From Clostridium bornimense (lineage in GTDB: Bacteria; Bacillota; Clostridia; Clostridiales; Clostridiaceae): a DNA stretch of 64,000 nucleotides. Where the stretch lies: NCBI RefSeq assembly GCF_000577895.1, contig NZ_HG917868.1, positions 1,736,001 through 1,800,000 on the forward strand, in the 5' to 3' direction. Positions within the stretch are counted from its first letter, which is position 1. Each line of letters starts with the position of its first letter. Positions 16,177 through 24,498 of the stretch are shown piece by piece. The position numbers and the translations under genes were made by a program. A model generated the notes under the pieces. It was not told the origin of the DNA and did not search any database. It worked only from the letters and a program-made list of their open reading frames with translations.

Positions 16177-16264
16177 AAAAAAGCCTACTTCTCGCGAAGT
16201 AAGGCATTACTATACAAACTTATAATTAGGTTTTACTAGTTTAACCTTGTGACCTCACGGGATC
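16177..16264 (-). promoter_or_regulatory. PyrR-responsive transcription attenuator
   Basis: On the minus strand a PyrR-binding loop matching the known consensus (GATCCCGTGAGGT, then CACAAGGTT) lies at 16243-16264. An intrinsic terminator follows: arms GCCTTACTTC and GAAGTAGGC (16183-16205), with TTTTTT at 16177-16182. It is about 36 bp before the pyrR ATG. PyrR-UMP binding to the loop should block the antiterminator and let the terminator form. The antiterminator pairing was not folded here. Confidence 0.88.
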
Positions 16265-16311
16265 AATTAAAGATTAATTCTAGTGTATTATATCAAATCT
16301 TTTCTACATCA

Positions 16312-17223
16312 TCAAGTGTTTCCTAAAACTTGCAATATTTTTGCAAAATAATCTGGCACATCACTAGTAAATTCCATGTATATTCCTTTTGTAGGATGTA
16401 TAAAACCTAATTTAGCAGCATGAAGCATTTGACCATTAACTTTAAATTTTTGTTTTTTATATCCATATACAGGATCTCCAACTAAAGGATGTCCTATTGA
16501 TGCCATATGAACTCTTATTTGATGAGTTCTTCCTGTTTCTAAAGTACACCTGACCATCGTATTATTCTTAAATCTTTTTTCAACAGAATAATGTGTTACA
16601 GCTTTTCTTCCACCTTCTACAATAGCTATCTTTATTCTCTCTTTTGGATCTCTAGCTAATGGTTTATCTATTGTACCACTATCATTTTTTATTATACCTT
16701 CTGTAATAGCTATATATTCTCTAGTTATAGAATGCTTTTTAAAATCCTCACTTAGCTTCATATGTGCAAAATCATTTTTAGCTATTACTAGTATTCCCGA
16801 AGTATCTTTGTCTATTCTATGAACTATTCCTGGCCTTACAACTCCATTTATACCAGATAAATCTTTACAATGGTATAATAATGCATTTACTAAAGTTCCA
16901 GAATAAACACCTGGAGCTGGATGTACAATCATTCCTTGAGCTTTATTCACAATTATTACATCATCATCTTCGTATAATATATCTATTGGAATATTTTCTG
17001 CTTCTACACTTCCTTCTACTGCATCGGGAAATTTTATTTCTACTATATCATTTTCTTTTACTTTATGGTTACTTTTTCTTGTATTACCATTTACTTTAAC
17101 TAAATCTTCTTCAATAATATTTTGAAAAAAGCTTCGTGATTTATCAGTAAATATAGTTGTGAGAAATTTATCTAGCCTACTATTATTGTCTTTTTCACTT
17201 ACTACTACTTTTTCTTCTTTCAT
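16312..17223 (-). CDS. rluD: RluD-family 23S rRNA pseudouridine synthase
   Basis: The 303-residue protein has an N-terminal S4 RNA-binding domain (about 15-75, SRLDKFLTTIF) and a pseudouridine synthase domain. The catalytic motif HRIDKDTSG is at 135-143, with Asp138 as nucleophile. The region LETGRTHQIRVHMASIGHPL is the RluA/RluD signature. It should convert uridines of 23S rRNA helix 69 or a related site; the exact target is not certain. The gene overlaps lspA by 29 bp and precedes the pyrR attenuator, the same lspA-rluD-pyrR order as in Bacillus. Confidence 0.94.
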   Translation of the reverse strand: MKEEKVVVSEKDNNSRLDKFLTTIFTDKSRSFFQNIIEEDLVKVNGNTRKSNHKVKENDIVEIKFPDAVEGSVEAENIPIDILYEDDDVIIVNKAQGMIVHPAPGVYSGTLVNALLYHCKDLSGINGVVRPGIVHRIDKDTSGILVIAKNDFAHMKLSEDFKKHSITREYIAITEGIIKNDSGTIDKPLARDPKERIKIAIVEGGRKAVTHYSVEKRFKNNTMVRCTLETGRTHQIRVHMASIGHPLVGDPVYGYKKQKFKVNGQMLHAAKLGFIHPTKGIYMEFTSDVPDYFAKILQVLGNT

Positions 17224-17668
17224 CTATTTCTTCCTTTATAACATATAAAATTAAAAAACCTGCTCCTATACATACCAATACATCCGCTACATTAAAAATA
17301 GGAAAAGTATACTTATTATAATAATGTAATTTAAAAAAATCTATAACATATCCTTGAAAAAACCTATCATACATATTTCCCAATGCTCCAGCAATTAGAA
17401 ATGATAATGATAAATCGAAAATCTTGTTTTTCTTTCTATACTTTAATAGTATAACCGTCATTAGTATAACTGCTATTAATGACACAAACGCTAATAGCAT
17501 TGTTTTAGAAGAAAGCATAGAAAAAGCAGCACCAGTATTTTCATAATATTCTAATGAAAATATACCTTTTATAATTTGTTTTTCTTCGCCTCCACCTAAA
17601 ACATTAAATGCCATTACCTTCGTAACTCTATCTAAGATAAAGCCTAAAACTATTATTATTAATTCCAT
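17195..17668 (-). CDS. lspA: Lipoprotein signal peptidase II
   Basis: I chose the ATG at 17668, giving 157 residues (MELIIIVLGFILDRVTK), because GGGGGAAA lies right before it. The frame is open to 17707, but that start overlaps the upstream gene and lacks an SD. Four membrane helices are visible. The catalytic aspartates sit in GNMYDR (Asp101) and FNVADV (Asp129), with the ENTGAAFS motif at about 43-50. It cleaves prolipoprotein signals after lipid transfer. The C-terminus is highly charged and overlaps rluD. Confidence 0.95.
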   Translation of the reverse strand: MELIIIVLGFILDRVTKVMAFNVLGGGEEKQIIKGIFSLEYYENTGAAFSMLSSKTMLLAFVSLIAVILMTVILLKYRKKNKIFDLSLSFLIAGALGNMYDRFFQGYVIDFFKLHYYNKYTFPIFNVADVLVCIGAGFLILYVIKEEIDERRKSSSK

Positions 17669-17681
17669 GTTTCCCCCAAAA

Positions 17682-18263
17682 TTACAATGTTCGTTTATAA
17701 AATTCATTACTTATATTATCTAATGGATCCACAACATCTCCATAATCAACATCTTCATCAAATTCATAGATATTATCTATTTGATTAAAGGATTCCACTG
17801 CTTCATAGTATTCTACAGGATTTGGTGCAGCAGTATAAGTATCTGCTACAAATGGTGATGATTCTTTAAACCTATCAAACTCATTCCTATCATGAAAAGA
17901 ACTAGCTTTTTGGCACTCTACACAATACTCAGCATAAGGTATAAACTGTAGCCTCTCTTTATTTATTTCTTTACCACAAATTTTGCATATACCATAACTT
18001 CCATTGTCTATATCCTCAATTGCATTATCAACTTTAGCTAATATTCTTTCTTCATTATTTTTTAGTGCAATAGACTTAGATGTCTCTGTCACTTCACTGC
18101 CAATATCTCCTGTATGATTATCATATAGAGACAATTCTGAAAAGTTCTGTGCATCTTCTCCAATTGTCTCATTTTTATTCATAAGTCCAATTATACCTTC
18201 AATTCTATTTTTTTCTTCTATCAATTTATTCTTAAAATATTTCTTTTCATCATTAGTTAACAT
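17682..18263 (-). CDS. TraR/DksA-type zinc finger protein (YteA-like)
   Basis: The 193-residue protein has an N-terminal helical region (DEKKYFKNKLIEEKNRIEG) and a C4 zinc finger (CKICGKEINKERLQFIPYAE, then CVEC). An acidic C-terminal tail follows (FDEDVDYGDVVDPLD). This layout matches the YteA sporulation-associated family of TraR/DksA proteins rather than proteobacterial DksA, whose two-Asp tip is not evident. The family is thought to act on RNA polymerase, but the function in clostridia is unsettled. It leads the lspA-rluD-pyrR-uraA group, with SD AAGGAG. Confidence 0.88.
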   Translation of the reverse strand: MLTNDEKKYFKNKLIEEKNRIEGIIGLMNKNETIGEDAQNFSELSLYDNHTGDIGSEVTETSKSIALKNNEERILAKVDNAIEDIDNGSYGICKICGKEINKERLQFIPYAEYCVECQKASSFHDRNEFDRFKESSPFVADTYTAAPNPVEYYEAVESFNQIDNIYEFDEDVDYGDVVDPLDNISNEFYKRTL

Positions 18264-18333
18264 AATTAATCACTCCTTATACAATAATATTGTTATCTAG
18301 TGATTAATTTTTTATAACTTTATAAATTTACCA

Positions 18334-19023
18334 TTACATTTCTGATATCATAGTCTTTAAAATATTGGTAGAATTCTTAATAGCTATATCTTGGAACTTA
18401 TCATAGTCCAAATGTGCCCCATTATCTGCATTGTCAGAAATGCTTCTTATAACCACAAATGGTACACTATTTAAATAGCATACGTGAGCAATACTACCAC
18501 CTTCCATCTCACATGCTATTGCGCCAAATGTTTCTTTTATCCATCTTACCTTGTCAACAGATGCTATGAATTGATCTCCAGTAGCAATCTTACCTGTGAA
18601 GCACTTGTGATCTAGATTACCTTCACAAGCTTTTCTTGCTAATTTTATTAAATTATCATCGCATTTAAATTCTAGGGTATCTAATCTCGGTATTTGACCT
18701 AATTCATATCCAAAATTAGTAGCATCTACATCATGTTGTACTAAAGCTGTACCAATAACAACATCTCCAGGACAAACATCCTTTCCAATTCCTCCTGCTA
18801 TACCTACATTAACTACTTTATCTACTTTAAAATCATCTACTAAAATTTGAGTACATATTGCAGCATTTACTTTACCTATTCCACATCGTACAACTACTAT
18901 ATTTTTATTGTCTAATTTACCTATCTTAAAATGCATATCAGCCTTTACTATGTCTTTCTCCACTTCCATAAGCTCTAATAATATTGCTAATTCTTCATCC
19001 ATTGCGCCTATTATACCTATCAT
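18334..19023 (-). CDS. mtnN: 5'-methylthioadenosine/S-adenosylhomocysteine nucleosidase
   Basis: The 229-residue protein starts MIGIIGAMDEELAIL, the classic MTAN N-terminus with the catalytic Glu. It contains VGIAGGIGKDVCPGDVVIG, CEMEGGSIAHVCY (ribose-binding Met-Glu) and VIRSISDNAD with the catalytic Asp. It hydrolyses MTA, SAH and 5'-deoxyadenosine to adenine and a sugar thiol, supporting methionine salvage and the activated methyl cycle. The SD AAAGGAGG is strong. It lies after the divIVA terminator and may be transcribed partly by read-through. Confidence 0.96.
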   Translation of the reverse strand: MIGIIGAMDEELAILLELMEVEKDIVKADMHFKIGKLDNKNIVVVRCGIGKVNAAICTQILVDDFKVDKVVNVGIAGGIGKDVCPGDVVIGTALVQHDVDATNFGYELGQIPRLDTLEFKCDDNLIKLARKACEGNLDHKCFTGKIATGDQFIASVDKVRWIKETFGAIACEMEGGSIAHVCYLNSVPFVVIRSISDNADNGAHLDYDKFQDIAIKNSTNILKTMISEM

Positions 19024-19045
19024 TTTATGTAAATCCTCCTTTAAG

Positions 19046-19072
19046 ATAAAAAACCACTTAAGGCAAGTGGTT
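19046..19072 (-). terminator. Terminator at the end of divIVA
   Basis: Arms AACCACTT (19052-19059) and AAGTGGTT (19065-19072), with a 5-nt loop, are followed on the minus strand by TTTTTTATC. The stem overlaps the divIVA stop codon. Confidence 0.75.
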
Positions 19073-19751
19073 ATTTATCATCTTCTACAAAATAATTTTT
19101 TACATCTTCTAAGTTAGCAGTAAGCTCAAGTTCTGGAATCGCTTTTACTTCTTCAGCAGCTACTTCCTTAAAAATATCTTTTTCTTTTATTTCTTTTTCA
19201 TTTGCTTCTTTTTCTTTTATATCATCTGATATAACTTTTGTATCTATTGTTTCTATAACTTTGTCATCTTTTTCATTTGTAGCTATATTATAATTCTTTA
19301 AGAAATCTTGTTCAAGACCTTTAAACATATCCATTTGAGTTTGTAAGAAATTATTATATTTTGCTCTAAACTTCATAAAGTCTTGTTTTATAACTTCATA
19401 ATCATCATTTATTTTTATAACTTCAAAATTAGCTTTATCTATTATTTTTTTTGCACTTTCATTAGCAGAATTTAAAATCATTTCTGCCTCTTTTTGAGCT
19501 ACTAATTTAGCTTGTTCAGCAGCATTTTGTGCTAATAAAAGAGTATTTTGTATTGTTTCTTCAATCTGCTCATAATGTTTTATTCTATCATTATTAGCTT
19601 TTATTTTTTCCTTTAATGATGAGTTTTCTTTATATATAAATTCATAGTCCTCTACTATTTTATCTAAAAACTCATCTACTTCTTCACAATCAAATCCCCT
19701 TAAAGACTTTTTAAATTCTTTGTTTGTAATATCCATTGGAGTTAATCTCAT
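19071..19751 (-). CDS. divIVA: Cell division initiation / polarity protein DivIVA
   Basis: The 226-residue protein has the DivIVA membrane-binding start MRLTPMDITNKEFKKSLRGF, then DCEEVDEFLDKIVEDYE. Long coiled coils follow (about 25-75 and 85-150), then a charged low-complexity C-terminus rich in Glu and Lys. DivIVA senses negative membrane curvature at poles and septa and recruits Min, chromosome-anchoring or wall-synthesis proteins. The SD AGAGGTG precedes the ATG. It is the last gene of the yggS-sepF-ylmH-divIVA block. Confidence 0.95.
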   Translation of the reverse strand: MRLTPMDITNKEFKKSLRGFDCEEVDEFLDKIVEDYEFIYKENSSLKEKIKANNDRIKHYEQIEETIQNTLLLAQNAAEQAKLVAQKEAEMILNSANESAKKIIDKANFEVIKINDDYEVIKQDFMKFRAKYNNFLQTQMDMFKGLEQDFLKNYNIATNEKDDKVIETIDTKVISDDIKEKEANEKEIKEKDIFKEVAAEEVKAIPELELTANLEDVKNYFVEDDK

Positions 19752-19763
19752 TTCTACACCTCT

Positions 19764-20534
19764 TTAAACATATTTCTTTATCTTTACCTTAATTCTTCCA
19801 CTTTTAGTGCTAGATATCACTTCATCTAATTTAAATTTACCATATCCTCTTACTGTAATTACATCATTAATCTTCACTTCTTTACTTTTGTCTCTGTTAT
19901 CTAAATAATTTATCTTGCAATCCCCAGAATTTATAAGATCCACTGCATAACTTCTAGATTTATTACAAATTGAACTAACAACTGAGTCAAATCGAAGTGA
20001 AGATACAATTTCTATTTTTTCTTGAAACTTTTTTTCGAAGTTTTTACATTCCTCTAAATCTAACGTTTCAATCTTACAACTAGCATTTTTAATTTTTACT
20101 AAATTTGATATTATATATTCCTTTATATCTTCATGTACAACAACTAACCCACAAGATTCTTCTATAATTAAATCTCCTAATTTCTCTCTCTTTATTCCTA
20201 AAGACATTAATGCGCCTAATATATCCCTATGAGTAACTGATTGAAATTTTATAGAGAACTTAATTTTTATAAGCTCCATAGGGTATGGAGTTTTATAAAA
20301 ATTATTAAAAGATACCATTGCTCTATCACAATTATTAAATCCCCCGAAATATTCTGCAGTAACTCCCATAGATTCCGCTATATTTACTATCTCTCTACAC
20401 AATAACTCTGGCAAAAATTCATTGCTAAAAGTTATAATACCTGACTTTTTACTAAGGTTAATTTTTTCAAAAATATTACTTAATAAATTTGTATCTTCCC
20501 CTAAAAAATGTTCTAAAAAAGCTTTTTTATTCAC
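19764..20534 (-). CDS. ylmH: YlmH RNA-binding protein (S4 domain)
   Basis: The 256-residue protein has a YlmH N-terminal domain (FLPELLCREIVNIAESMG; HRDILGALMSLGIKREKLGD). A C-terminal S4 domain spans about 180-245 (SLRFDSVVSSICNKSRSYA, INDVITVRGYGKFKLDEV). Bacterial YlmH binds stalled 50S ribosomes and takes part in ribosome-associated quality control, releasing or tailing nascent chains. RqcH, which acts in the same process, is also in this window. It starts with GTG after GAGGAG. It is separated from sepF by only 3 bp; the usual yggT gene between them is missing. Confidence 0.93.
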   Translation of the reverse strand: MNKKAFLEHFLGEDTNLLSNIFEKINLSKKSGIITFSNEFLPELLCREIVNIAESMGVTAEYFGGFNNCDRAMVSFNNFYKTPYPMELIKIKFSIKFQSVTHRDILGALMSLGIKREKLGDLIIEESCGLVVVHEDIKEYIISNLVKIKNASCKIETLDLEECKNFEKKFQEKIEIVSSLRFDSVVSSICNKSRSYAVDLINSGDCKINYLDNRDKSKEVKINDVITVRGYGKFKLDEVISSTKSGRIKVKIKKYV

Positions 20535-20537
20535 TCT

Positions 20538-21002
20538 TTACTCCTCAGAATCTAAAAATCCTCTTTTAGAAGCAAAACTCTTGCCTATTTCTTTTGACAC
20601 TTCCACATTAGAAGGTGATAATACATATACACCTTTCTCTACTTCTTGAATTTCCCCATTTACTGCATAACATGCTCCTGATATAAAATCTAATAATCTT
20701 TGTGCTACTTTAGTCTCTAAATTACTTGTATTTACAACGACTATTCTTCTATTTCTTAAATCATCACATATAGCAGTTGCTTCATCATAATTATTAGGTT
20801 TTGAAATAACTACCTTCACTGATGCAGATGTATGTATATTTACAAGTTTATTTTCTCCATAAGAATTACTTTTCTTTGTATTAAAAATTGTTTCTCTTTC
20901 TAAAGAATTAACTTCTTCTTCTTTTTCTCTATTTTCTTCCATCTCTTCAATGAAGTCTTCTTCATCTTCTAGGCCAATAATTTCTTTAAATTTGTTAAAC
21001 AT
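20538..21002 (-). CDS. sepF: SepF, Z-ring membrane anchor
   Basis: The 154-residue protein has an N-terminal amphipathic helix (MFNKFKEIIGL) and an acidic, Glu-rich linker (about 13-45). The SepF core follows at about 60-145, containing VVISKPNNYDEATAICDDLR and RLLDFISGACYAVNG. SepF polymerises into arcs and tethers FtsZ to the membrane. In many clostridia it can replace FtsA, consistent with no ftsA in this cluster. The SD AAAGGAGG is strong, 11 bp from yggS. Confidence 0.95.
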   Translation of the reverse strand: MFNKFKEIIGLEDEEDFIEEMEENREKEEEVNSLERETIFNTKKSNSYGENKLVNIHTSASVKVVISKPNNYDEATAICDDLRNRRIVVVNTSNLETKVAQRLLDFISGACYAVNGEIQEVEKGVYVLSPSNVEVSKEIGKSFASKRGFLDSEE

Positions 21003-21013
21003 AATATCCTCCT

Positions 21014-21667
21014 TTATCTTTCACCAAAAATTTTTCTACCCACTCTTACCATATTACTTCCTTCATCCATGGCATATAGATAATCATTAGTCATTCCCAT
21101 TGATAAAAATTTCATATCAATATTCTTAAAGCTCTCTTTACTTAACTTATCGAACGTATTTTTCATATCTTTAAAGTACTTTCTCAATATTTCCTCATTT
21201 TCTTTAGGTAATATAGCCATTAAGCCCTCTATTTTTATAAATTCACTTTTTTCAACCTCTTCGATTATATCATAAAGATCTTCCTTTAGTACTCCAAATT
21301 TACTTTCTTCTCTACCGATATTTATTTGTATTAATCCTCTACAACTTCGTCCTTTGTTTCCATACTTCTTTTCTATTTCTCTTACTAAGTCAACAGAATC
21401 TATAGAATGAATAAGACATTCTCTATCAACTAAATATTTGACTTTATTTTTTTGGAGATGTCCTATAAAATGCCACTTTATTGGATAATCTTTCAGTATA
21501 TCCATTTTTGCAATCAAATCTTGTACTTTATTTTCTCCAAAATTTCTTATCCCACCGTCAAAAGCTTCTTTTATCATCTCCACTGGCTTAGTTTTAGATA
21601 CTCCTATAAGTGTTACCCCATCTTTAATAGTATTTAAAGTTTCTATACTATTTTCTTTAACTGTCAT
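21014..21667 (-). CDS. yggS: YggS-family PLP homeostasis protein
   Basis: The 217-residue alanine-racemase-like TIM barrel without the second domain carries the PLP-lysine at Lys25 in LIGVSKTKPVEMI. The motifs RNFGENKVQDL, WHFIGHLQKNK, MGMTNDY and NMVRVGRKIFGER are typical of YggS/YlmE/PLPBP. It binds pyridoxal phosphate and balances B6 and amino acid pools. No robust catalytic activity is known. It is the first gene of the sepF-ylmH-divIVA group. About 93 bp separate it from the DUF881 gene, and ftsZ and spoIIGA/sigE/sigG genes are not found there. Confidence 0.95.
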   Translation of the reverse strand: MTVKENSIETLNTIKDGVTLIGVSKTKPVEMIKEAFDGGIRNFGENKVQDLIAKMDILKDYPIKWHFIGHLQKNKVKYLVDRECLIHSIDSVDLVREIEKKYGNKGRSCRGLIQINIGREESKFGVLKEDLYDIIEEVEKSEFIKIEGLMAILPKENEEILRKYFKDMKNTFDKLSKESFKNIDMKFLSMGMTNDYLYAMDEGSNMVRVGRKIFGER

Positions 21668-21760
21668 ATCATCGCCACCTCAAAAGAAATAATTTTAATA
21701 ATATATTCTTCAAACAAATTAAATTTCCTTTAATTTTTAAAATTTATTAACACAATAATA

Positions 21761-22468
21761 TTACTTAACTTCCTTCATATACTTGTAATTTCTATCATCA
21801 CTTAAAGCATTTATAACTATATCATTTTTCTCTTCAAATTCTCTTACAAGTCCACTTCTATAAAATTCTAAAGCTCCAAAATAATATTCACTACTATTAA
21901 TTGCCTTAAGTTTCTCTATATCTCCAATGGCTTCTATAGTAAATGGTGCTGGAATAACTATACCATTAATTTTTATTAATGCACCATAACATTTAATCTC
22001 TGTTGTATCTAAAATCCTAACTTTATTTATTGCAATAGCTTCAGCGCCTAATATTTTTAAATCATTTACTATATATCTAAGGTCACTATCATGTATTAAA
22101 TCATAATTAGTTGCATACACATCCTTAGCATCATCTAATGTTATAACTACTCCTGGTCCTCTTATATCAGCCATTCCAGTTAGACCTTTGTATGTTAATA
22201 GCTCCCTTTCTAATTGTCTTTGTACTTTGGGATCTTCTACTCCAATATCAGTATATAATTCCTCTTTATCTTTCAATTCATTATATTTCTTATATAAATC
22301 ATCAATTTCATTTATTAATGATATTTTTTTATTATACTGATTACTATACTCTTTACTATCTAAATAATTAAAGGTACTACCTTCCCCAATTTTCAAATTA
22401 GATGCTATAAGGAATCCTATAAGTACTGAAGCTATCAAAATAAATATTGTAGCTTCATTTTTTTTCAT
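21761..22468 (-). CDS. DUF881 (YlxW/YlxX-like) membrane protein, second copy
   Basis: The 235-residue protein has one N-terminal helix (ATIFILIASVLIGFLIASNL), a short coiled coil (about 45-75) and the DUF881 domain. The domain is marked by GMADIRGPGVVITLDDAKD, DLRYIVNDLKILGAEAIAIN and FTIEAIGD. Proteins of this family lie between divIB and ftsZ in Firmicute division clusters. A division or sporulation role is presumed, but the activity is unknown. It overlaps sbp by 4 bp. It is paralogous to 22829-23566. Confidence 0.88.
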   Translation of the reverse strand: MKKNEATIFILIASVLIGFLIASNLKIGEGSTFNYLDSKEYSNQYNKKISLINEIDDLYKKYNELKDKEELYTDIGVEDPKVQRQLERELLTYKGLTGMADIRGPGVVITLDDAKDVYATNYDLIHDSDLRYIVNDLKILGAEAIAINKVRILDTTEIKCYGALIKINGIVIPAPFTIEAIGDIEKLKAINSSEYYFGALEFYRSGLVREFEEKNDIVINALSDDRNYKYMKEVK

Positions 22469-22818
22469 CTTTTCACCTCATTATGTAATCTCAGTTTATC
22501 TATTATTAGTCTTCTTATTATAGCGAAATTATTAAAAATTCTTCCACCAAATACAATTACAGCTGCCAAGTATACTGGTATGCCTAACTTATCTCCCAAA
22601 AATACTAATGCTACTGCAAGAATTGCATTACCAAAAAAACCAGAAATAAAAATATCCGTTCTAAATGTTTTTTCTAGTGTACCTCTAAAGGCACCAAAAA
22701 CCGAATCTAAACATGCAAAAATTGCAACAGATAAATATGGTGATAAACTTGGTGGTATACTTATATCCCAGAATACTCCTACAGCAATTCCGATAATCAA
22801 TCCTATTAAAGCTATCAT
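22465..22818 (-). CDS. sbp: Small basic protein Sbp (DUF1290)
   Basis: The 117-residue membrane protein is almost entirely hydrophobic, with about four helices (MIALIGLIIGIAVGVFWDIS; LSPYLSVAIFACLDSVFGAF; IFISGFFGNAILAVALVFLG; VYLAAVIVFGGRIFNNFAII). The motif ACLDSVFGAFRGTLEKTFRT is characteristic. It lies between two DUF881 genes, the same order as ylxW-ylxX-sbp in Bacillus. The function is unknown. The SD GAGGTGA precedes the ATG. Confidence 0.9.
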   Translation of the reverse strand: MIALIGLIIGIAVGVFWDISIPPSLSPYLSVAIFACLDSVFGAFRGTLEKTFRTDIFISGFFGNAILAVALVFLGDKLGIPVYLAAVIVFGGRIFNNFAIIRRLIIDKLRLHNEVKR

Positions 22819-22828
22819 TATTTCACCT

Positions 22829-23566
22829 CTAATCGCCTTTTATTACTTTTGAATACTTAAATTCACTTGTATAATTACTTTTTTCTATACGTACACTATC
22901 CTTTTTTTCCACAGAACAAGTATAAGATCCCTCTATATCTTTAAATGTACCATAAAAATTCATAGCAGCACTTAATTGATCTTTACTTCCAATAGCCTTA
23001 ATGGTTATTGTTTCATAAGGGGATATTCTTTCATTTCCTATATATATAGTTTTTACACCATCAGATGAACGAATTCCCTTATTACTTGTTATTCGATATC
23101 CATTAATAGAAATCGCTTCTGCACCAGCAAAATTTAATTCATTAACATAAGTTATTAAATCCTTGTGTGTTATAATAACCTTGTTAGTGCTATCCACATT
23201 TAAAACTTTTGGTGTTATAGTAACTACTACACCAGGTCCTTCAACATCAGTTTCTCCTAAAAGCATACGACTTTTCTCTAACTGTTCATATAATTGTTGG
23301 CTATTACTATTGTTTTCTGCTGCTTCCTTCTCAAATTCTGATACTGTCGCTTGAAGGGCATTAACTTTTTCAGAAAGTTCCTCTTTCTCTTTTGATAATT
23401 TAGATACTTCACTTGTTATATCTACATCTGATGTATTTTCATATGCATTTTTTTCTTCTTTTGAAATATACTTAAGTTGATATGCTATTATAAATCCTAA
23501 GATTCCAAGGACTACTGCTATAGCTAATTCTCTTTTTAACTTTTTGTAATCCAAACTCTTTCCCAT
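22829..23566 (-). CDS. DUF881 (YlxX-like) membrane protein, first copy
   Basis: The 245-residue protein has an N-terminal helix (ELAIAVVLGILGFIIAYQL) and a clear coiled coil (about 48-95, SKLSKEKEELSEKVNALQ). The DUF881 domain contains VEGPGVVVTITPK, DLITYVNELNFAGAEAISIN and ETITIKAIGSKDQL. It should be anchored in the cytoplasmic membrane with the domain outside. It lies directly downstream of divIB. The two flanking DUF881 proteins share domain order but little identity outside the core. Confidence 0.88.
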   Translation of the reverse strand: MGKSLDYKKLKRELAIAVVLGILGFIIAYQLKYISKEEKNAYENTSDVDITSEVSKLSKEKEELSEKVNALQATVSEFEKEAAENNSNSQQLYEQLEKSRMLLGETDVEGPGVVVTITPKVLNVDSTNKVIITHKDLITYVNELNFAGAEAISINGYRITSNKGIRSSDGVKTIYIGNERISPYETITIKAIGSKDQLSAAMNFYGTFKDIEGSYTCSVEKKDSVRIEKSNYTSEFKYSKVIKGD

Positions 23567-23574
23567 TTATCCTC

Positions 23575-24354
23575 CTACCCTTCTATATGAACTGCTGGTA
23601 ATTTATAATAACTAACATCTATATATCCTATAGAGTTTTCAAATTCTTTTTCTTTAATAATCTGAAACGCTTTATTCAACTTGTCTAAAAGCTCTTCATT
23701 TTTCCCAAGCTTTATTGTCAAATTTTTATACTTAAAAGAACAATTAAAAAATTCTGGTATCTCTATAAGCGATATATTTTTTTTATTAAAACTGTCATCT
23801 ATAGGATTTGACATATTTAAATATAAATCTGATATATATTTGACTTTTCTCTCATTATCTTTATTAAATGCAATCGATTCACCTATGGTTATATCACCTA
23901 AGTCTAATCCTACTACTTCTGGTACATCTAAATCTATTATTGTATCTTTAATATCGAGCAGTAATGCATTTTCAGAAAAAATGTAATATTTACCTTCATT
24001 ATTAACATAGAAAAAAGGATCTCTCTCATTTATTTTTACTGTAATAGTTGAAGGTAATTTTCTTGATATTTCTACGCTTTCTATGTAAGTATTTTTCTTT
24101 ATTTTCTTCTGTAAATTATCTAATTTTGTATAAAAAATATTTTTTCCCTCTACTTCTTTGCATATTGAATATATATCGTCACTAGAAACTATATTATTAT
24201 TTTGAATTTTAATATGCTTAATATCAAAGTAAGGTAATTTGTACACTAAATTTAATAATACTATTACTAAAATCAATAGTATCACTATATTCCTAAACTT
24301 TTTTTTCCTTTTCCTCTGACGTTCTTTTTTCTGTATAAACTTATTTGCACCCAT
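23575..24354 (-). CDS. divIB: Cell division protein FtsQ/DivIB
   Basis: The product is about 259 residues. I start at the ATG at 24354 because AAGGTG lies 6 nt before it; a GTG three codons earlier is inside that SD. It has a short basic cytoplasmic tail (KKERQRKRKKKFRN) and one TM helix (IVILLILVIVLLNLVYKL). A POTRA domain follows (FDIKHIKIQNNNIVSSDDIY), then an FtsQ beta domain (VEISRKLPSTITVKINERDP). FtsQ/DivIB bridges early and late divisome proteins through FtsL and FtsB/DivIC. It opens the divIB-DUF881-sbp-DUF881 run. Confidence 0.92.
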   Translation of the reverse strand: MGANKFIQKKERQRKRKKKFRNIVILLILVIVLLNLVYKLPYFDIKHIKIQNNNIVSSDDIYSICKEVEGKNIFYTKLDNLQKKIKKNTYIESVEISRKLPSTITVKINERDPFFYVNNEGKYYIFSENALLLDIKDTIIDLDVPEVVGLDLGDITIGESIAFNKDNERKVKYISDLYLNMSNPIDDSFNKKNISLIEIPEFFNCSFKYKNLTIKLGKNEELLDKLNKAFQIIKEKEFENSIGYIDVSYYKLPAVHIEG

Positions 24355-24451
24355 ATCTAACACCTTATATTTATTTTGTATTGTCTAATAACTATAATAT
24401 CATATATTAATTGGTAATTACATAATGTTTATAGTATTTTTATATAATATT

Positions 24452-24487
24452 AAAAAAATACGAAAGTTACTTATTTTAGCTTTCGTA
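24452..24487 (-). terminator. Terminator after ftsW/spoVE, end of mraZ operon
   Basis: Arms TACGAAAG (24459-24466) and CTTTCGTA (24480-24487) are followed on the minus strand by seven T residues. The structure starts 12 bp after the ftsW/spoVE stop, so divIB probably has its own promoter. Confidence 0.85.
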
Positions 24488-24498
24488 CTTTTTTTATA

